Source: Microbacterium caowuchunii
Lineage (GTDB): Bacteria > Actinomycetota > Actinomycetes > Actinomycetales > Microbacteriaceae
Assembly (NCBI RefSeq): GCF_008727755.1
Contig: NZ_CP044231.1
Coordinates: 2,914,001-2,978,000 of the forward strand
Direction: 5' to 3'
Length of the DNA stretch: 64,000 nt
This document shows positions 28,301 through 36,454 of the stretch, piece after piece (the first letter of the stretch is position 1; each line of letters opens with the position of its first letter). Position numbers and translations under genes: made by a program. Under the pieces are notes generated by a model. That model was not told the origin of the DNA. It worked only from the letters and a program-made list of their open reading frames with translations, and made no database searches.

Positions 28301-29311
28301 CTGAAGGATCTCATCCAGACCCGGCTGGAGCTGCGGCTGGGCGATCCGTCCGACTCCGAGATCGACCGCAAGCAGGCCGCCAACGTGCCGGCGGGCCAGC
28401 CCGGCCGGGGACTCAGCGCGAAGCGCCTGCAGATGCTGTCCGCGCTCCCGCGCATCGACGGGTCCTCGGACGTGGGGGCGCTCGTCGACGGGGTCGAGGA
28501 CATGATCGCCCGGGTGAGCGCGGCCTGGCGCGGCGCGCCCGGACCCAAGCTCCGCCTGCTCCCCGAGCACATCGAGCTCGACGAGCTCCGGACGGCGGCG
28601 GGCGCGGCCGACCCGCGGATCCTCCTGGGCGTGGACGAGGCGCAGCTCGCCCCGTTCGGCATCGATCCGGTCAAGGAACCGCACCTGTTCGTGTACGGCG
28701 ACTCCGGCATGGGCAAGTCCGCCTTCCTCCGCGGGGTCGCCCAGGAGATCATGCGGCGGTACGGCCCGAACGAGGCGAAGATCTTCGCCGTCGACTACCG
28801 CAGGTCCCTGCTCGGCGAGATCCCGAGCGATTACCTGGGCGCCTACCTCACCTCGCACGAGCCCGCCTCGAGCGGGATGGCGGAGCTCGCGGCGTTCTTC
28901 TCCGGCCGCATCCCCGGTCCCGACGTCACCCCGGAGCAGCTCCGGGACCGCAGCTGGTGGAAGGGCGCGGAGGGATTCGTTCTGGTCGACGACTACGACC
29001 TCGTGGCGACGAGCCAGGGGAACCCGCTCGCCGTGCTGCAGCCGTTGCTCGCCCAGGCGGGGGACCTCGGCCTGCACGTCGTCCTGACCCGCCGGACGGG
29101 AGGCGCGAGCCGCGCCGCTTACGACCCGATCATCCAGCGGTTCACGGACCTCGGCGTCACCGGCATCCTGCTCGGTGGCAGCCCCGAGGAGGGGCCGCTG
29201 ATCGGACGGGTGAAGGCCGTCCCGTCGGTGCCCGGACGGGCGCAGATCGTCAGCCGCGAGCAGGGCCTGATCACGGCGCAGCTCGCGTACTCTCCCCCGC
29301 GGCTGGGGTGA
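25340..29311 (+). CDS. eccC: type VII secretion ATPase EccC (three FtsK/SpoIIIE domains)
   Basis: Motor and substrate-recognition ATPase of the ESX channel, 1323 aa. Two membrane helices lie at about residues 35-75 (SLLPMLGSVGAIVMVTISN; GGMFLLSSLGFVAV). Three ATPase domains follow, with Walker A motifs GATGSGKSE at about 476, GSPLSGKST at 835 and GDSGMGKSA at 1120, and Walker B-like strands LLIVADEFSE, VFLVVDGWA and GFVLVDDYDLV. Length and plan match fused EccC rather than split EccCa/EccCb. The GTG overlaps the RDD-FHA stop. It ends the plus-strand series. Confidence 0.96.
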   Translation: MSKGPRLAPPSVPSGRIVVQPPPELVPNEGGSSMLTSLLPMLGSVGAIVMVTISNAGPTGFITGGMFLLSSLGFVAVNGWRQKAQRTAQVLGNRREYLAYLAELRETVRTAARKQRRHGGWITPAPSALPFIAEERTRVWERQPGDENFLLTRIGTADQPLCITLEAPELPPLAQLDPVAASAAHRFMLTHEVQPALPLGVTLTDHAKIEIVGSDEEAVRALARAMVIGAATLQDPEDVIVAILAGEAQLPAWEWTKWLPHALSSRAADKLGPARLIASSLDDLEDLLPAGLRERPRFGRGGGVTPHVLLVVDGVRLPIGDPVVGGDGMLGVTVIELPSRWSELENPDVLRIAMPAAESADAGAELIDLTTGARPFTPDTTTVAEAEATARRLMPLHTNPTALTDTASALQGQRELVELLGLPDVREIDFDRAWSGRLERDRLRVPIGQDTDGVPLMLDLKEAAQQGMGPHGVMIGATGSGKSEVLRTLVLALALTHSPEQLNFVLVDFKGGATFAGMAGMPHVSAIITNLGSELALVDRFQDALQGEIVRRQELLRAAGNFANVSDYEKARKGGRTDLAPLPALLIVADEFSELLAAKPEFVESFINIGRVGRSLQVHLLLASQRLEEGKLRGLDTYLSYRIGLRTFSAAESRTIIGTPDAYTLPQEPGVGYLKADTDNLVQFKAAYVSGTPKTKIRAGSATGAESTDDGARIELFTAAPQPLEIVEESSRPVREDVPQPAEERSTFQIAVERMSGRGPAAHQVWLPPLTDPASLDELMADLVEDPQLGLVSPSWRGAGALTVPLGIVDVPLEQRREHLVVSLGGAAGHVAIVGSPLSGKSTLARTLVSALTLTGTPQELQFYVLDFGGGSFTGLQRHPHVSGVATRTEAEAVRRTVAEVESIIDEREGFFRRNGIDSIDTYRLRRSQGVVDDGYGDVFLVVDGWATLRTEYEALEARIQTIAARGLSFGVHVIVTANRWLEIRASLKDLIQTRLELRLGDPSDSEIDRKQAANVPAGQPGRGLSAKRLQMLSALPRIDGSSDVGALVDGVEDMIARVSAAWRGAPGPKLRLLPEHIELDELRTAAGAADPRILLGVDEAQLAPFGIDPVKEPHLFVYGDSGMGKSAFLRGVAQEIMRRYGPNEAKIFAVDYRRSLLGEIPSDYLGAYLTSHEPASSGMAELAAFFSGRIPGPDVTPEQLRDRSWWKGAEGFVLVDDYDLVATSQGNPLAVLQPLLAQAGDLGLHVVLTRRTGGASRAAYDPIIQRFTDLGVTGILLGGSPEEGPLIGRVKAVPSVPGRAQIVSREQGLITAQLAYSPPRLG

Positions 29312-29320
29312 GAGCGCCGC

Positions 29321-29749
29321 TCAGTCGATGACGGTGAGCACCGCGTCCACGGTCTCACCCGCGGTCACCCGCGCGAAGGAGGCGGCCAGGATGCGGCGGA
29401 GGACGTCCGCATCCACCGCCCCCAGGTCGCTGAGGTAGAGGCAGCCGACACCGGTGCTGTGCACGCCGAGCTCGGCGAGGTCGGCGGAGTGCGCGTCGAT
29501 CCCGTCGAGGAGATAGATCGTGCAGGCACGCTTGCGCGGTGCGAAGCCGAGGATGGGTGAGTCTCCCTCGGTACCCGCCGGATACCGGTAATGGCAGGCT
29601 CCGAACCCGACGATGCCGCCGGCCCACAACTCCGGCTCGTGGCCGGTGACCTCGGACAGCAGGGCGCGCAGCGCTTCCGCGTCACGGCGGCGCGCTGCCG
29701 GCGTGACCTGGGCAAGGGTCGCGGCGACGTCGCCGCCCGTGCGATGCAT
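29321..29749 (-). CDS. DUF1801 (YdhG-like) protein
   Basis: A 142-aa protein with the DUF1801 stretches RRRDAEALRALLSEVTGHEP near the start, IVGFGACHYRYPAG in the middle and FAPRKRACTIYLLDG after it. The biochemical role of this family is not established. The ATG at 29749 was preferred over an upstream one at 29779. CACACT ends six bases before it, which fits a leaderless transcript. It lies tail to tail with eccC and 60 bases beyond the GNAT gene, and is probably unrelated to secretion. Confidence 0.85.
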   Translation of the reverse strand: MHRTGGDVAATLAQVTPAARRRDAEALRALLSEVTGHEPELWAGGIVGFGACHYRYPAGTEGDSPILGFAPRKRACTIYLLDGIDAHSADLAELGVHSTGVGCLYLSDLGAVDADVLRRILAASFARVTAGETVDAVLTVID

Positions 29750-29809
29750 ACCGCCAGTGTGGCAGAACCCACCCCGCACGCGGGAGCAGGCGGGCCGAGC
29801 GGGTGGACG

Positions 29810-30514
29810 TCAGCGGCTGAACAGGTATCCGCGCTCGTCGAAGGTGACGATCCGCAGGCCCTCGGCGAGGTGGCCGCGGATCTCGTCGCGGACGATGCGG
29901 CGCCACGTCGCGGCCGCGATGGGTGCCTCCGCCCGCATCCGCTCGATGTCCTCCGGCACGGCGACGGCGGCCGCGATGTCCTGCGGCGGCACCACCACGG
30001 CGCCGGGGCCGTCGAGGCCGGGAGCAGGGTCGCCGATGGACCACTCGACGAAGATCCGGTCGGTCTGGTCGCCCCGGTTCACGCCGTCGTCCATCGACCC
30101 GTAGTGATCGACCAGGTAGGCGGTCGCGCGCGCCCCCAGCACCCCGAGGTTGAAGCGGGCGTTGCGGCCGACGAGCGGGTCGAAGGTCCAGGTGATGCGT
30201 TCGATCCCGCGTTCCCGGGCCCAGTCCCGCTGATGCCGCTTCATGACCTTCCCCAGGCCCCGGCCGCGATGGGAGGACAGGATGCCCGTGACGTGCGAGT
30301 GCAGCACGAGGTCCGCGGGCGGTCCGAAGAAGCCGACGGACGCACCCACCATCCGCCCGTCCTCGTAGAGCCCCACCGCGTAGTTGCCCGCGTAAGCGAG
30401 GGCGATCAGCGTGTTCGACGGTACGGCGTCGTGGTCGCCCTGCCAGACGGCCCGCAGGACGGCATTCGCCTCGGCCACCTGCGCCGGCGTCTCGAGGGGG
30501 CGGATCTCGGTCAT
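29810..30514 (-). CDS. GNAT family N-acetyltransferase
   Basis: A 234-aa acetyl-CoA-dependent acyltransferase. The acetyl-CoA loop is in GILSSHRGRGLGKVMKRHQ at about residues 90-108, preceded by the beta4 strand DLVLHSHVTG. The second half (TWTFDPLVGRNARFNLGVLG) matches the COG3375 group, whose substrate is unknown. It is transcribed away from the MFS gene across 194 bp. Confidence 0.85.
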   Translation of the reverse strand: MTEIRPLETPAQVAEANAVLRAVWQGDHDAVPSNTLIALAYAGNYAVGLYEDGRMVGASVGFFGPPADLVLHSHVTGILSSHRGRGLGKVMKRHQRDWARERGIERITWTFDPLVGRNARFNLGVLGARATAYLVDHYGSMDDGVNRGDQTDRIFVEWSIGDPAPGLDGPGAVVVPPQDIAAAVAVPEDIERMRAEAPIAAATWRRIVRDEIRGHLAEGLRIVTFDERGYLFSR

Positions 30515-30696
30515 GCGCCCGTATCCCGGGCGTCGTCTCGGAGCAGCTGACGTGCCGGCATGTCCCCTCCTGGAATCTCCGCGGGCCTACGCCGCCCACC
30601 CTACGACCCGCGGCGCCGCACCGAGGGGACGGCACGGATCCGGAGATGAAGGTTCCGCTGGGCGGTGCGGTGCGACCACCCCCCTGGTCTCGGAGA

Positions 30697-30702
30697 TAGC
30701 CT
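30697..30702 (+). promoter_or_regulatory. -10 element of the MFS gene (leaderless layout)
   Basis: TAGCCT ends six bases before the ATG at 30709, with no ribosome site between. The rest of the 194-bp region upstream shows no gene. Confidence 0.5.
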
Positions 30703-30708
30703 GATCGG

Positions 30709-32154
30709 ATGGCTGAACGGGATGAGAACAGGCGGAGGAAGCTCACCCGGATGCCTCGGCAGGGAGCGATCGTCGCCGTCCTCGCGATCGCCGGCATGGC
30801 GTCCTCCTTCATGTTCACGCTGGTCGTACCCATCCAGGCGAAGCTGCCCGAGCTTCTGGATGCGAGCCGAGACGACACCGCCTGGGTCATCACCTCGACG
30901 CTGCTCGCGTCCGCCGTGATCACCCCCATCGCCGGCCGCCTCGGCGACATGTACGGCAAACGCCGGATCGTCCTGGTGCTACTCGCCCTCCTCGTGCTGG
31001 GCTCGGTGATCGCCGCACTGTCGACGGGGATCATCGGCGTGATCGTGGGACGCACCCTGCAGGGGGCGGTCTCCGGTGTGATCCCGCTCGGCATCTCGAT
31101 CCTCCGGGACGTGCTGCACGAGAAACGCGTCGACCCGGCCATCGCCCTCATCAGCGCCACCCTCGGGGTGGGCGGGGCGATCGGCCTCCCGATCAGCGCG
31201 ATCGTCACCCAGTACGCCGACTGGCACGTCCTGTTCTGGCTGGCGGCCGGGCTCGGCGCGGTCGTCTTCGTCCTGGTGCTGTGGATCGTGCCGGTGAGCG
31301 TCCTCCGGACGGCCGGCCGGTTCGACCTCCTCGGCGCGGCCGGTCTCAGCGTGGGGCTCATCGGTGTGCTGCTGGCCGTGTCCCGCGGGAACGAATGGGG
31401 GTGGACCTCTCCCGCGATCCTGGGATGCGGACTGGGCGGGCTCCTCGTGCTGGGCCTCTGGGGCTGGTACCAGCTGCGGGTCCCGGACCCGCTGCTGGAC
31501 CTGCGCACGGCGGCACGCCCCGCCGTGCTGTTCACCAACATCTCCTCGGTCGCGATGGGATTCGCCCTGTTCACCTCGAGCGTGGCGTTCCCGCAGATGC
31601 TCGAGCTGCCGGTCGAGACGGATGCCGGCTTCGGCCTCTCCCTCGTGGCCGCATCCCTCATCGTGATGCCGTCCGGGCTCGTGATGATGGTCCTCTCCCC
31701 GCTGTCCGGACGCCTCTCCCGCACCTTCGGCCCCAAGCTCCTACTGGTGCTCGGGGCCATCGCCCTCGTCGCCGCGTACTCGTTCACCCTGCTGTTCGTC
31801 AGCGAGGTCTGGCACATCCTGGTCGCCAACATCCTGATCGGCTTCGGCATCGGCTTCGGCTACGCGGCCATGCCGATGCTCATCATGCGCTCCGTCCCGC
31901 AGTCCGAGACGGGTGCCTCGAACGGACTGAACGCGCTCTGCCGGGCGCTGGGGACCAGTACCGCGGCAGCCGTGATCGCCGCGGTGCTCGCCGGCAACAC
32001 CCGGCCGTTCGAGGGTGTCCCGATCCCCACCGCCGACGCGTTCCACCTGGCGTTCGTGCTCGGCGGCCTCGTCGCGCTGTTCGCCCTCGTCGTCGCGCTG
32101 CTCATCCCGAGCCGGCGCGATCCGCACGAAGCGCACCCCTCTCTGCCGCACTGA
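30709..32154 (+). CDS. MFS transporter, DHA2-like drug exporter
   Basis: A 481-aa major facilitator with about fourteen hydrophobic helices. The loop 2-3 motif is GRLGDMYGKRRIVLV at about residues 75-90, and motif C-like GGAIGLPISAIV follows. These place it near the proton-driven EmrB/DHA2 exporters; the substrate is unknown. The start is Lys/Arg-rich before the first helix. It lies 20 bases upstream of the peptide transporter, which seems to have its own -10. Confidence 0.88.
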   Translation: MAERDENRRRKLTRMPRQGAIVAVLAIAGMASSFMFTLVVPIQAKLPELLDASRDDTAWVITSTLLASAVITPIAGRLGDMYGKRRIVLVLLALLVLGSVIAALSTGIIGVIVGRTLQGAVSGVIPLGISILRDVLHEKRVDPAIALISATLGVGGAIGLPISAIVTQYADWHVLFWLAAGLGAVVFVLVLWIVPVSVLRTAGRFDLLGAAGLSVGLIGVLLAVSRGNEWGWTSPAILGCGLGGLLVLGLWGWYQLRVPDPLLDLRTAARPAVLFTNISSVAMGFALFTSSVAFPQMLELPVETDAGFGLSLVAASLIVMPSGLVMMVLSPLSGRLSRTFGPKLLLVLGAIALVAAYSFTLLFVSEVWHILVANILIGFGIGFGYAAMPMLIMRSVPQSETGASNGLNALCRALGTSTAAAVIAAVLAGNTRPFEGVPIPTADAFHLAFVLGGLVALFALVVALLIPSRRDPHEAHPSLPH

Positions 32155-32162
32155 AGCCGGAG

Positions 32163-32168
32163 TACCGT
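32163..32168 (+). promoter_or_regulatory. -10 element of the POT transporter (leaderless layout)
   Basis: TACCGT ends six bases before the ATG at 32175. It lies within the 20-bp gap after the MFS stop. Confidence 0.4.
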
Positions 32169-32174
32169 TACCTC

Positions 32175-33668
32175 ATGAGCGAGGCGAAGGACGGCGACAC
32201 CGCCACTGCGGACATCTACGCGACCAGTTCCGACGGCGACACCCGGTTCTTCGGGCAGCCGTGGGCGCTCGCGCATGTGTTCGGCGTCGAGATGTGGGAG
32301 CGCTTCAGCTTCTACGGCATGCAGGGCATCCTGCTGATCTACCTGTACTACACCGCCGCCGAAGGCGGACTCGGCATCGACAAGTCCGTGGCGACCGGAA
32401 TCGTCGGCGCCTACGGCGGCGCCGTCTACCTCTCCACGATCCTCGGCGCGTGGATCGCCGACCGCCTACTCGGCTCGGAGCGGGTGCTGTTCTTCAGTGC
32501 GTGGGTCATCATGGCCGGGCACATCGCCCTCGCCCTCATCCCCGGGGTGCTCGGCGTCGGCGTCGGCCTGGTGCTGGTGGCGCTCGGCTCGGGCGGGCTG
32601 AAGGCGAACGCCACCTCCGTGGTGGGCACGCTCTACTCCGCCGAGGACACCCGCCGCGACGGCGGGTTCTCCCTCTTCTACCTCGGTATCAACCTGGGGG
32701 CCTTCTTCGGCCCCCTGCTGACGGGGCTCCTGCAGACCACGCTGGGCTTCCACTGGGGCTTCGGCCTCGCCGCCGTCGGCATGGGCATCGGCCTCATCCA
32801 GTACTCGATCGGCCGCAAGGGCCTTCCGGCCGCCGCGCGGATCGTGCCGAACCCGCTGCCCCGCAGCCGTTACGGGATGTGGGCGGGCATCGCCGTGGCA
32901 GGCGTCGCGGCGATCGTGCTGCTGACCGTGACCGGCGTCATCCGAGCCGACAACCTGGCACTCGTGGTGATCCTCGTGACGGTCGTCGCCGCCATCGCGT
33001 ACTTCGTGGTCGTGCTCTCCTCGCCCCGCATCGAACCGATCGAGCGGTCCCGTGTCTTCGCGTTCATCCCGCTGTTCATCGTGAGCGTCGGCTTCTGGTC
33101 GCTGTACCAGCAGCAGTTCACCGTGCTCACCATCTACTCCGACGTGCGCCTGAACCGCGACCTGTTCGGGTGGGAGATGCCGGTCTCGTGGGTGCAGTCG
33201 ATCAACCCCATCTTCATCATCATCCTGTCCGGCGTCTTCGCCGCCGTCTGGACCAAGCTCGGGTCCCGCCAGCCGTCCACGCCGGTGAAGTTCGGGCTCG
33301 GCGCGATCATCATGGGTGCCGCGTTCCTGCTCTTCCTCGTCTGGGCGAACGGGGGCGAGAACACCACCCCGCTGCTGGGCATCATCGGCATCCTGTTCGT
33401 GTTCACCGTCGCCGAGCTGTTCATCTCCCCGATCGGGCTGTCGGTGTCGACGAAGCTCGCCCCGGCCGTGTTCCACACCCAGATGATCGCGCTGTTCTTC
33501 CTGTCGGTCGCGCTCGGCACCGCGATCGCCGGCGAGCTCGGCAAGTTCTACGATCCGAACGATGAGGTGCCGTACTTCACCATCCTGGGCTTCGTCGCGA
33601 TCGCCCTGGGTGTCGCCCTCGTGCTCTGCGTGAAGCCCGTGCTGAAGCTCATGCGCGGCGTGCGCTGA
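32175..33668 (+). CDS. POT/PTR family peptide:proton symporter
   Basis: Imports di- and tripeptides with protons; 497 aa. The family signature EMWERFSFYGMQGIL is at about residues 37-52, where ExxERFxYYG is usual. GSGGLKANATSVVG and FSLFYLGINLGAFFGPLL (PTR2 signature) follow near residues 140-180. About fourteen helices are visible. The ATG at 32175 is directly after a candidate -10. A palindromic 82-bp element lies 55 bp beyond the stop. Confidence 0.92.
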   Translation: MSEAKDGDTATADIYATSSDGDTRFFGQPWALAHVFGVEMWERFSFYGMQGILLIYLYYTAAEGGLGIDKSVATGIVGAYGGAVYLSTILGAWIADRLLGSERVLFFSAWVIMAGHIALALIPGVLGVGVGLVLVALGSGGLKANATSVVGTLYSAEDTRRDGGFSLFYLGINLGAFFGPLLTGLLQTTLGFHWGFGLAAVGMGIGLIQYSIGRKGLPAAARIVPNPLPRSRYGMWAGIAVAGVAAIVLLTVTGVIRADNLALVVILVTVVAAIAYFVVVLSSPRIEPIERSRVFAFIPLFIVSVGFWSLYQQQFTVLTIYSDVRLNRDLFGWEMPVSWVQSINPIFIIILSGVFAAVWTKLGSRQPSTPVKFGLGAIIMGAAFLLFLVWANGGENTTPLLGIIGILFVFTVAELFISPIGLSVSTKLAPAVFHTQMIALFFLSVALGTAIAGELGKFYDPNDEVPYFTILGFVAIALGVALVLCVKPVLKLMRGVR

Positions 33669-33723
33669 CCCACCTGCCCCACCCGACGGCCCCACGGCGC
33701 CGGCCCGGCCGCCGTGCCGTCAC

Positions 33724-33805
33724 GCACAACGGCGGAGACCCGGGCCGACACCCCGGCACGGATGCTGCCGGGCCGGGGTGTCGCCGATGATCTCCGCCGT
33801 TGTGC
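33724..33805 (+). repeat. 82-bp palindromic element, copy 1
   Basis: Begins GCACAACGGCGGAGA and ends TCTCCGCCGTTGTGC, perfect 15-bp terminal inverted repeats. An inner perfect 12-bp stem (CGACACCCCGGC at 33746-33757 with 33772-33783) is separated from the outer stem by 7-base loops on both sides. It lies between the convergent POT transporter and ABC permease genes. Confidence 0.9.
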
Positions 33806-33824
33806 GCGGGCGGGAGGGGTGGGA

Positions 33825-34847
33825 TCAGCTACCGGTGCGCTTGCGGCGACCGAGGTAGGTGGACAGGCCGACGGCCGCGAGCAGCGCGGCACCGTTGAAC
33901 ACGTTCGACGCCCAGCCGCTCGCCCCCGACAGGGCCAGACCGCTCACCGACACCGACACGAAGATCGCGCCGACGATCGTGCCGATCACGTTGAAGAAGC
34001 CCGGACGGATGGCGGTCGCGCCCAGGAACACCGCGGCCAGGGCCGGGAACAGCAGCGAACCGCCGTCGATGGCGCTGGCGCTGCCCACCCGGGAGAGCTG
34101 CAGGACGCCCGCGCAGCCCGCGATGAAGCCGGCCACGATGAAGCTCCACCACACGTTCTTCGTCACCGGGAGGCCGACGAGCTTCGCCGCGGTGGCGTTC
34201 GATCCGATGGCGTACAGGGAACGGCCGAACGGCGTGTGCGTGAAGAAGTACCAAGCGATCGCCGCGATCAGCAGCGTGATGAAGAACACCACCGGGATGC
34301 CGAGCAGCCGCGTCGAGCCGAACTTGATGAGAGCGGGGTCGATCCCGCTGACGAAGGTCTGGCCCCCCGTGAACCAGCTCATGAGCCCGGCCAGCAGCAT
34401 CGACATACCGAGCGTCGTGACGAACGGGCTCATGTTGAGCCGGGTCACGAAGAAGCCGTTCACGACGCCCACCAGGGTGCCCAGCACGAGCGACACCACG
34501 ATCGACAGCCACAGGGGCAGCCCGAAGACCGACATCAGGCCGGCGGTCATGACCTGCGTCATGATGGCCACCGCGCCCAGCGAGAAGTCGAAGTACCCGC
34601 AGACGAGCGGGAACAGCGCGGCGATGGCGATCAGGGCGACGACGGCCTGGCTGCCCAGGATGACGTTGATGTTGTTCATCGTCGGGAACGACGCCGACGA
34701 CAGCGGGAAGAACGAGAAGAACGCGAACACGACGATCGCGAGCAGCGGCAGCGCGAAGCTCTCCAGCAGCCGGACCGGCGTGGGCGTGCGCTTCACCGGG
34801 ATGGAGACGGTCGCCGTGGAGGGCGGGGTGCTCGTCTGGGTGGTCAT
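33825..34847 (-). CDS. CUT2-type ABC transporter permease (RbsC-like)
   Basis: A 340-aa membrane subunit of a ribose/xylose-class ABC importer, with eight to ten helices. The family stretches are ALFPLVCGYFDFSLGAVAI, VNGFFVTRLNMSPFVTTLGM, GRSLYAIGSNATAAKLVG and ATAIRPGFFNVIGTIVGA. The ATG at 34847 overlaps the ATPase stop as ATGA. With the two genes upstream it makes a complete importer that opens the catabolic island; the ligand may be a sugar or a glycosylated or hydroxylated aromatic. Confidence 0.92.
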   Translation of the reverse strand: MTTQTSTPPSTATVSIPVKRTPTPVRLLESFALPLLAIVVFAFFSFFPLSSASFPTMNNINVILGSQAVVALIAIAALFPLVCGYFDFSLGAVAIMTQVMTAGLMSVFGLPLWLSIVVSLVLGTLVGVVNGFFVTRLNMSPFVTTLGMSMLLAGLMSWFTGGQTFVSGIDPALIKFGSTRLLGIPVVFFITLLIAAIAWYFFTHTPFGRSLYAIGSNATAAKLVGLPVTKNVWWSFIVAGFIAGCAGVLQLSRVGSASAIDGGSLLFPALAAVFLGATAIRPGFFNVIGTIVGAIFVSVSVSGLALSGASGWASNVFNGAALLAAVGLSTYLGRRKRTGS

Positions 34848-36454
34848 GGCGTTGCCTCCGTGGGGGCGTCGTGAACGGTTTTCTCGCGGAGGACCAGGCT
34901 GGTCAGCCCGTCCACGTCGAGGGTGCCGGCGGCGACCTCGTCGGAGATCCTGCCGCGGCTGAGGACGAGGGTGCGGTCGCACAGCGCGTGGATCTCACCG
35001 AGATCGCTCGAGGCGACGATGACGGCGCAGCCTTCGGCGGCGGCGGCGCGGATGATGGCGTAGATGTCGGCGCGGCTCATGACGTCGACGCCCTGGGTGG
35101 GTTCGTCGAGCAGGAGCAGGTCCGGCGTGCGCTGCATCCACCGGGCGAGGACCACCTTCTGCTGGTTCCCGCCGGACATCGAGGAGAAGAGGGCGTCCGG
35201 TCCGGCGACCTTGACGCCGAAATCGGAGATCAGGGCCTGCGCCGTGCTGCGCTCCCGCCCGCGGGGCATGAAGCCCTTCGACCAGTTCTCGGACAGCCTC
35301 GCCACCGCGAGGTTCTCGGTGACGGACTGGTCGGGGAACGCGGCCTCTCCGGCCCGGTCCTCCGGCACCAGCGCCACGCCCGCCGACATGGCGTCCCCGA
35401 TGGTCGCCGGCGCGTACGGGGCGCCGTTCAGCTCCATGCGTCCCGCCTCGGGCGCGTGTTCGCCGAAGATCATCTTGAGGATGCTGGAGCGGCCGGATCC
35501 GACGAGACCGGCGAGTCCGAGGATCTCCCCGCGGTGCACGGTGAGGTCGACGCCGCGCACCGGGCCGCCGCGCAGCCCCGAAACGGAGAAGACGGCCGTG
35601 CGCTCGGCGTGCGCCGCCTCGCCGGTGGGGCGCAGTGCCCGCACCGATCGGCCCGCCATGATCTCGATCAGCTCGTCCTCGGTGGGCGATTGGGCGACGA
35701 GCTCTCCGGCGACGCGGCCGTCGCGGTAGATCGTGTAGTCGTCGGAGACGGCCAGCACCTCACGGAGCCGGTGGCTGACGATGATGACCGTCTGGCCGAG
35801 TTCGGCACGACGGCGTACCCGCTCGAGGAGCAGCTCGGACTCCTGGGCCGCCAGGCGCGCGGTCGGCTCGTCCAGCACGAGCAGGAGCTCCTGCGACGCG
35901 TCCTGGTCCTGCAGCGCACGGGCGATGGCGACCATGGTCTGGTCCGAGGGGCGCAGGCTGCGGACGGGCGTGCGGGGGTCGACGTCCAGCTCGTACTCGT
36001 CGAGCAGGGCGGCGACGCGCGAGCGCAGGCCGCGCCAGTCGATGCGGGGGCCGCGCAGCGGATAGCCGTTGTCCAGGGCGAAGTTCTCCTCGATCGACAG
36101 GTCGTCGAACAGGCCGAGGTCCTGGTGCACGAAACGGAGTCCCGCGTGCTGGGCTGTCGCCGGCGTGTAGCCGCGCAGGTCGGTGGGGCGCCCGAAGATC
36201 TCGAGCTCGCCCGCATCCGCCGCGTACACCCCGGCGAGGATCTTGATGGTGGTGGACTTGCCCGAGCCGTTGCCCCCGAGGAGCGCGTGCACCGTGCCGC
36301 GGCGCACCCTCAGGGAGACGTCGTTGAGTGCGCGAGTGCCGGAGAAGTCCTTGCTGAGGTGACGGATGTCGAGCGCCAGGTCCGCGCCACCGGGCGTGCC
36401 GGGAGCGGCGGAGGTGTTCTCCGCCGCTCCCGGGTTCGTCATCGCGTCGGTCAC
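34844..36454 (-). CDS. CUT2-type ABC transporter ATP-binding protein (RbsA-like)
   Basis: A 536-aa double ATPase. Domain 1 has Walker A GGNGSGKST and Walker B LLLVLDEPTA, but its signature is degenerate (SLRPSDQTMVAIARAL). Domain 2 has the RbsA-type Walker A GLVGSGRSS, signature SMSGGNQQKVVLARW and Walker B LLLLDEPTQGVD. Such asymmetry with one weak site is common in this family. The GTG at 36454 overlaps the binding-protein stop as GTGA; an ATG at 36442 is possible. Neither has a strong ribosome site, which favours coupling. Confidence 0.92.
   Translation of the reverse strand: MTDAMTNPGAAENTSAAPGTPGGADLALDIRHLSKDFSGTRALNDVSLRVRRGTVHALLGGNGSGKSTTIKILAGVYAADAGELEIFGRPTDLRGYTPATAQHAGLRFVHQDLGLFDDLSIEENFALDNGYPLRGPRIDWRGLRSRVAALLDEYELDVDPRTPVRSLRPSDQTMVAIARALQDQDASQELLLVLDEPTARLAAQESELLLERVRRRAELGQTVIIVSHRLREVLAVSDDYTIYRDGRVAGELVAQSPTEDELIEIMAGRSVRALRPTGEAAHAERTAVFSVSGLRGGPVRGVDLTVHRGEILGLAGLVGSGRSSILKMIFGEHAPEAGRMELNGAPYAPATIGDAMSAGVALVPEDRAGEAAFPDQSVTENLAVARLSENWSKGFMPRGRERSTAQALISDFGVKVAGPDALFSSMSGGNQQKVVLARWMQRTPDLLLLDEPTQGVDVMSRADIYAIIRAAAAEGCAVIVASSDLGEIHALCDRTLVLSRGRISDEVAAGTLDVDGLTSLVLREKTVHDAPTEATP

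Noticed and set aside
25265..29077. A 1270-codon open frame opposite eccC
   Set aside because: It is the complement shadow of a GC-rich gene with three clear ATPase domains. Its translation is low complexity and has no family motif.
33724..33805. Copy 1 of the palindromic element as an ordinary intrinsic terminator
   Set aside because: It has no T-run on either side, is longer than usual terminators and recurs at fixed length three more times.
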